From Lysobacteraceae bacterium (GTDB lineage: Bacteria > Pseudomonadota > Gammaproteobacteria > Xanthomonadales > Rhodanobacteraceae), in NCBI GenBank assembly GCA_018971925.1, contig JAGWZT010000055.1, forward strand, positions 1 to 9,330: a stretch of 9,330 nucleotides of DNA, read 5' to 3'. The notes beneath the pieces are model-generated. The model was not told the DNA's origin. It did not search any database and saw only the letters and a program-made list of their open reading frames with translations. Positions 5,816-9,330 of this stretch are shown here, piece by piece (position 1 is the first letter of the stretch; each line of letters begins with the position of its first letter). The position numbers were made by a program, and so were the translations under genes.

Positions 5816-7057
5816 TCAGAGCAAACGGCTGAAGATGCGGATGCCGGCAAGGTATTCGCCGGCGATGGTGCCGAGATTGCTGAGCATGAACACCAGCAGC
5901 GTGCGTGCGACGCGATTGTGCCACCAGCCGGAGACGTGAAGCAGGTCGTGCCGCAGCGACTGGAAGTCCGCGACGCGCGGCTTGCGCAGCCACGCTTCTA
6001 CCATGCCCGAGAACACGCCCGACGACAGCCCCGGCGGCCGCAGCGGTTTCAGTGGTCCCATCACGCCCGCGGTGAGTATCGACAGGGGGTGGCCGCCTGC
6101 GATCGCGGCGCCGATGGCGCTCAACGCGGCCGTGTAGATCACCCAGTCGCGCAGCGCGTGCCAGCCCATCGTGGCGTTGCGGTAGAACAGGAACCCGATC
6201 GCGGCGAAGATCGCCAGCATCACGCCGATCGCGAGATATTTCGGCCATTTTGGCGCCGGCAGTTTTGCCGCCAGCGGTTCGATGAGGGTGCGCGGCGGTT
6301 CGGCCTGCACGCCAAGCTCGCGTTCGACGCCGGCCAAGTGTCCCGCGCCGATCACCACCAGTACGCGTTTCGCGGCGGGATGCTGCGTCGATTCCTCGCG
6401 CAGGCGCGCGGCCATGAAGCGGTCGCGCTCGCCGATCAGCGCTTCGTACAACGGTTTCGATTCACGTGCGAATTCGCCGAACGCACTCTCCAGTATGTCG
6501 CCCTGTTTCAGTTTTTCGATTTCGGCTTCGTCGATTTCTTCGCGCGAAAACACGCTGGCGATCAGGCCGCCGACGATGCCCATGCGATCGCGAAAGCGCA
6601 CGCCGCGGTACGCATGATTGAGCGTGATGCCGATCTCGCGATCCACCAGCCACAAGGGCAGGCCGCGCGCGTCGGCGGCGGCCATCGCCGCCTTCATTTC
6701 CGCGCCGGGTTCTATGCCGTACTGCTCGGCGATGCGTTGCTGGAACGACGACAGCGCCAGCGACGCGAACACCATCCCGGCCTTGCCGGCGCGGATGACC
6801 TGGAACAGGTCCATTTTCGAAAATGCTTCCGGGTCGCGCATGCCGCGCGCACGGCTCTCGCACAATTCGATCGCGACGGCGTCGAAGGGTTCGCGTTCGA
6901 TCAGCGCGTTGACCGCTTCCACCGATGCGCGCGAAACATGCGCGGTGCCCAGCAACACGTATTCGATGCCGTCGCGCTCGACGCGCGCGATGGGTTGGTC
7001 GTTCAGGGGGTCGCTTGTTGCGTCGGCGGCGTTCGCCGGCGTGATCGAGTCATTCAA
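5816..7057 (-). CDS. TraB/PrgY-family membrane protein
   Basis: This 413-residue protein has the TraB domain at its N-terminus. IEYVLLGTAHVSRASVEAVN (31-50) contains the GTAHVS motif, followed by DAVAIELCESR (59-69), PLWLVDREIGITLNHAYRG (134-152) and VLVVIGAGHLAGVERELG (232-249). These motifs, including the Glu and the GxxH segments, are shared with the TIKI/GumN group, for which a metal-dependent peptidase role has been proposed. The C-terminal third is membrane-embedded: about 273-292, then a hydrophobic block at about 306-335, and about 385-405. PrgY-type members reduce pheromone signalling in enterococci; here the substrate is unknown. The start is TTG at 7057: the nearby ATG at 7053 is out of frame, no in-frame ATG occurs until residue 73, and AGGAT overlaps the TAG stop of aguB upstream. 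The gene follows aguB by 9 bp, so it shares its transcript. Confidence 0.88.
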   Translation of the reverse strand: MNDSITPANAADATSDPLNDQPIARVERDGIEYVLLGTAHVSRASVEAVNALIEREPFDAVAIELCESRARGMRDPEAFSKMDLFQVIRAGKAGMVFASLALSSFQQRIAEQYGIEPGAEMKAAMAAADARGLPLWLVDREIGITLNHAYRGVRFRDRMGIVGGLIASVFSREEIDEAEIEKLKQGDILESAFGEFARESKPLYEALIGERDRFMAARLREESTQHPAAKRVLVVIGAGHLAGVERELGVQAEPPRTLIEPLAAKLPAPKWPKYLAIGVMLAIFAAIGFLFYRNATMGWHALRDWVIYTAALSAIGAAIAGGHPLSILTAGVMGPLKPLRPPGLSSGVFSGMVEAWLRKPRVADFQSLRHDLLHVSGWWHNRVARTLLVFMLSNLGTIAGEYLAGIRIFSRLL

Positions 7058-7066
7058 GGCGCGATC

Positions 7067-7954
7067 CTAATCCCGAAACCGCTTCGTGAGGTCGCCATAC
7101 GCGTCGATGCGGCGATCGCGCAGAAACGGCCAGATGCGCCGCACGGCTTCGCTGCGCGCCATGTCGATGTCGGCGATCAGCAACTCGCGGCCGTCGTCGT
7201 TGGCTTTCGCGAGAACCTCGCCCTGCGGCCCGGCGACGAAACTCGATCCCCAGAATTGTGCGCCGCGACCTTCGTCCGGTGCAGGCTCGAAGCCGACCCG
7301 GTTGCAGGTGAGCACCGGCACGCCATTGGCGACGGCATGCCCGCGCTGCACGGTGGTCCACGCATCACGCTGACGGTCCTTTTCATCCTGCGGATCGGCG
7401 GGATCCCAACCGATCGCCGTCGGATACAACAACAGTTCCGCGCCGGCCAGCGCCATCAGACGCGCGGCTTCGGGATACCACTGGTCCCAGCACACCAGCA
7501 CGCCGAGTTTGCCGACCGATGTGTCGATCGGATGAAAGCCGAGATCGCCCGGCGTGAAGTAGAACTTCTCGTAGTAGGCCGGATCGTCGGGGATGTGCAT
7601 CTTGCGGTACGTGCCCGCGATGTTTTCCGAGCGATCGAATACCACCGCGGTATTGTGGTACAGCCCGGCCGCGCGACGTTCGAACAGCGACGCAACGACG
7701 ACCAGCTTCAACTCGGCGGCGAGCTTGCCGATGCGATCCGTGGATGGTCCGGGAATGGATTCGGCACGATCGAACTCCTCCACCGATTCGTGCTGGCAGA
7801 AGTAGGGACCGTTGTGGATTTCCTGCAGCAGCACCAGTTGCGTGCTTGCCTTCGCGGCTTCGCGCAGACCTGCCTCGATCGCGTCGAGGTTGGCGTTGAC
7901 GCTGCCGCGATCGCGTTCCTGCAACAGTGCGACTTTGAGGGTTCGGGGAGACAT
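7067..7954 (-). CDS. aguB: N-carbamoylputrescine amidase
   Basis: This 295-residue carbon-nitrogen hydrolase has the complete nitrilase-fold Glu-Lys-Cys triad: Glu45 in LVLLQEIHNGPYFCQ, Lys118 in TYRKMHIPDDPAYYEKFYF and Cys155 in GVLVCWDQWYPEAARLMAL. PTAIGWDP and the C-terminal segment RIWPFLRDRRIDAYGDLTKRF match the N-carbamoylputrescine amidase subfamily rather than general nitrilases. The enzyme hydrolyses N-carbamoylputrescine to putrescine, CO2 and ammonia, the second step from agmatine. It lies 18 bp downstream of aguA, whose product is its substrate, and 9 bp before the traB-like gene. The start ATG 7954 is preceded by GAAGG at a slightly long but acceptable distance and gives the family N-terminus (LKVALLQ). 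Length and motifs are complete with no sign of damage. Confidence 0.96.
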   Translation of the reverse strand: MSPRTLKVALLQERDRGSVNANLDAIEAGLREAAKASTQLVLLQEIHNGPYFCQHESVEEFDRAESIPGPSTDRIGKLAAELKLVVVASLFERRAAGLYHNTAVVFDRSENIAGTYRKMHIPDDPAYYEKFYFTPGDLGFHPIDTSVGKLGVLVCWDQWYPEAARLMALAGAELLLYPTAIGWDPADPQDEKDRQRDAWTTVQRGHAVANGVPVLTCNRVGFEPAPDEGRGAQFWGSSFVAGPQGEVLAKANDDGRELLIADIDMARSEAVRRIWPFLRDRRIDAYGDLTKRFRD

Positions 7955-7972
7955 CGGAGCAACCTTCGGCGT

Positions 7973-9121
7973 TCAGGCCGCCATTACACCATCGGGAAGC
8001 TGCATGGTCATGCAATGCAGGCTGCCGTTCTGCCAGATCAGCGGCCGGCAGGGAATCTGCACAACCTCGCGTCCGGGGTGGGCGAGCGCGATGGTCTTGG
8101 CGGCGGCGTCATCTACCGTGTCGCCGTACGCCGGCACCAGCACCGCACCGTTGATGATCAGGTAATTCGCGTAAGACGCCGCGAGGCGGCGGCCTTCGTC
8201 CATGATCGGCTTGGGCCAGGGCAGGGGAAACAATCGGTGCGGCTTGCCGTCCGGCGTGCGCAGCGCTTCGATCTCGCGGCGCATCGTGTCCAGTTCAGTG
8301 TAATGCGGATCGTCGGGATCGCTGCAGGCCTGGTACACGATTGCATCGTCCGGCGCGAAGCGGGCGAGGGTATCGACGTGCGCGTCGGTGTCGTCACCTT
8401 GCAGGTAGCCGTGATCGAGCCATAGCACGCGCTCCACCGACAGCGCGTTGCGCAACGTGAGTTCGATCAGTTCGCGCGATTGGTCGGGGTGGCGCTGCTG
8501 CAAGCACTTCCATGTGGTGAGGATCGTGCCGCGCCCGTCGGATTCGATCGCGCCGCCCTCCAGTGCCCAATCGACGCGCCGGTGTTGTGCGCCGCTGCGG
8601 AACACGCCGCGTTCGATCAGGCCCGCGACCAGCGCATCATCCTGCGACGCCTCGAACTTGCCGCCCCAGCCGGTGAAGCGGAAATCCACCAGTACATATC
8701 GTTCTTGCGCATCGGCACATGGATGTGCCGATAGCGGATCGTCAGATCCGTCGAAAGCAAGTCCGGACATGTGCCGGGCTTGCTGCGTCCGGGCCGTGGC
8801 AGGCTGCCCGGTTCCGGACTTCAAAGTGATCGGACCCGAGTCGCGCAGCCAGGTGTCGTCGTAGGGGATCTCGACGAAGCGCACGCGGGACAGGTCGGCG
8901 CCCGCGTCGCGCAGGCATTCGACGGCGTGCGCGCCGATCTCGGCATTCGGCGTGCAGACAATCGCGGTTTCGAAACGCGTGATGGCTGCAATCAGCGCGG
9001 CGCAGGTACCCTCGACGGAATCTAGCCGCGCCGCCCAGTCGGTGCCGGCATGCGGCCACGCCAGCAACACCGCGGACTGCGGCTCCCATTCGGCCGGCAG
9101 TCGCAATTCGGGGGGCGTCAT
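7973..9121 (-). CDS. aguA: Agmatine deiminase with an apparent in-frame insertion
   Basis: This 382-residue Porphyromonas-type peptidyl-arginine deiminase family enzyme hydrolyses agmatine to N-carbamoylputrescine and ammonia. Visible motifs are AVLLAWPHAGTDW (17-29), YDDTWLRDSGPITL (87-100), VDFRFTGWGGKFEA (145-158), WALEGGAIESDGRGTILTT (185-203), DDTDAHVDTLARF (243-255) with His248, NYLIINGAVLVPAYGD (319-334), and NGSLHCMTMQLP (365-376) with the catalytic Cys370. All active-site elements are present. The oddity is residues 102-141 (starting GTGQPATARTQQ): in relatives as I know them LRDSGPITL runs after a few residues into VDFRF, so about 40 residues are extra, and the DNA there is full of palindromes. 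Without them the length would be about 342. It is the first gene of the aguA-aguB-traB-like operon. The start is ATG 9121, with GAAGG (9131-9135) distant upstream. Confidence 0.95.
   Translation of the reverse strand: MTPPELRLPAEWEPQSAVLLAWPHAGTDWAARLDSVEGTCAALIAAITRFETAIVCTPNAEIGAHAVECLRDAGADLSRVRFVEIPYDDTWLRDSGPITLKSGTGQPATARTQQARHMSGLAFDGSDDPLSAHPCADAQERYVLVDFRFTGWGGKFEASQDDALVAGLIERGVFRSGAQHRRVDWALEGGAIESDGRGTILTTWKCLQQRHPDQSRELIELTLRNALSVERVLWLDHGYLQGDDTDAHVDTLARFAPDDAIVYQACSDPDDPHYTELDTMRREIEALRTPDGKPHRLFPLPWPKPIMDEGRRLAASYANYLIINGAVLVPAYGDTVDDAAAKTIALAHPGREVVQIPCRPLIWQNGSLHCMTMQLPDGVMAA
8699..8821. repeat. Palindrome-dense in-frame element inside aguA
   Basis: In order: ATCGGCACAT (8711-8720) and its exact complement ATGTGCCGAT (8723-8732) around GG; CGGATC (8735-8740) and GATCCG (8745-8750) around GTCA; AGCAAGTCCGG (8756-8766) with CCGGGCTTGCT (8774-8784), 11 bp with one T-G; CCGGGC (8789-8794) with GCCCGG (8806-8811). 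AAGTCCGGA (8759-8767) is also the exact inverse of TCCGGACTT (8813-8821), and ATGTGCCG occurs at 8723 and 8769. The rest of aguA shows nothing like this density. The element keeps the reading frame and encodes the extra residues 102-141. I suggest a captured palindromic repeat; the exact ends are uncertain. Confidence 0.6.
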
Positions 9122-9124
9122 GGT

Positions 9125-9330
9125 TTATGAGCCTTCAAAACTTCCGTCATTCCGGCGAAGGCCGGAATCCAGCCTGCAGAGTGCGGCAACATGGATCCCT
9201 GCCTTCGCCGGGATGACGACAAATATTCCGTTCCATTCGGAGCGGCTGTTGTGAAAAGTCAGGCCTGGGATGGCCGTTCTGGTGCTTGAGAATTCGAAGC
9301 CGGCCAGTTTGCCGATCCAGCGGGCGACGC
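9125..9330 (-). other. Open frame entering from the right edge, through the repeat; coding doubtful
   Basis: On the minus strand one frame is open from the right edge (first full codon at 9328) to TAA at 9125-9127, about 67 codons. The first 34 read VARWIGKLAGFEFSSTR and onward; the rest is the translated inverted repeat. It may be the tail of an outside gene extended by the repeat, or noncoding. I see no other gene between 9122 and 9330 and no clear aguA promoter. Confidence 0.2.
9145..9218. repeat. Dispersed GTCATTCCGGCGAA-type inverted repeat (MITE/REP-like)
   Basis: The left arm 9145-9171 and right arm 9192-9218 are 27 bp each and complementary at 24 positions, with a 20-nt centre. The left arm also folds on itself (ATTCCGGC, GAAG, GCCGGAAT). 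Repeats with these ends are common in xanthomonad and other proteobacterial genomes, where they are often mistranslated as VIPAKAG/GLRRND peptides. It lies 23 bp upstream of the aguA start, so the aguA promoter is either beyond it or within it. Confidence 0.8.

Noticed and set aside
5918..8425. 835-codon plus-strand open frame antisense to traB-like, aguB and aguA
   Set aside because: It lies opposite three genes with complete family motifs; its product is rich in Arg, His, Gln and Asp, as expected from an antisense frame in high-GC DNA.
8712..8811. Hairpins in aguA as intrinsic terminators or a small CRISPR-like array
   Set aside because: No T-runs, no regular repeat-spacer periodicity, and the region is translated in frame within a complete enzyme.
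9251..9289. Short GTG-initiated plus-strand frame near the right edge
   Set aside because: Only 12 codons, no ribosome binding site and no recognisable product.

Overview
The window is high-GC, densely coded DNA that looks like a gammaproteobacterial chromosome, most likely Xanthomonadales (Rhodanobacteraceae or Lysobacteraceae type). This is an inference from several things: the adjacent agmatine deiminase and N-carbamoylputrescine amidase genes, the tight gene packing, and a GTCATTCCGGCGAA-type dispersed inverted repeat near the right end. There are no tRNA or rRNA genes, CRISPR arrays, transposases or phage genes. Most of it is ordinary core or housekeeping DNA, and the unusual material is regulatory or repeat-like.

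Layout, left to right. Bases 1-620 (+) hold the 3' part of a slipin/stomatin-like SPFH membrane protein. It converges on a minus-strand pair (667-1951): a PadR-family repressor followed, 4 bp later, by a HAAS/sensor-type integral membrane protein. The 354 bp upstream of padR hold a perfect ATGT-N8-ACAT dyad (PadR operator type), a longer inverted repeat around it, and the leader of a small plus-strand hydrophobic protein (2306-2581). A TonB-like envelope protein (2635-3291, -) converges on that small gene. Next is a minus-strand pair, DUF488 followed by a YhbW-like flavin-dependent oxidoreductase, joined by an ATGA overlap. The yggS gene (PLP-binding homeostasis protein, 5051-5815, +) is divergent from it and probably leaderless.

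The right-hand third is a minus-strand cluster, aguA -> aguB -> traB-like (9121 down to 5816), with gaps of 18 and 9 bp. AguA and AguB together convert agmatine to putrescine through N-carbamoylputrescine. The TraB-like membrane protein is a co-transcribed neighbour with no known link to that pathway. Its stop codon directly abuts the stop codon of yggS.

The best candidate for something undescribed is inside aguA: about 120 in-frame bases (8699-8821) that appear to be an insertion relative to the family and are packed with inverted repeats. This looks like a palindromic repeat captured inside a protein-coding gene. The second is the PadR operator upstream of the padR-sensor operon. I found no convincing new multi-gene defence or biosynthetic system here.
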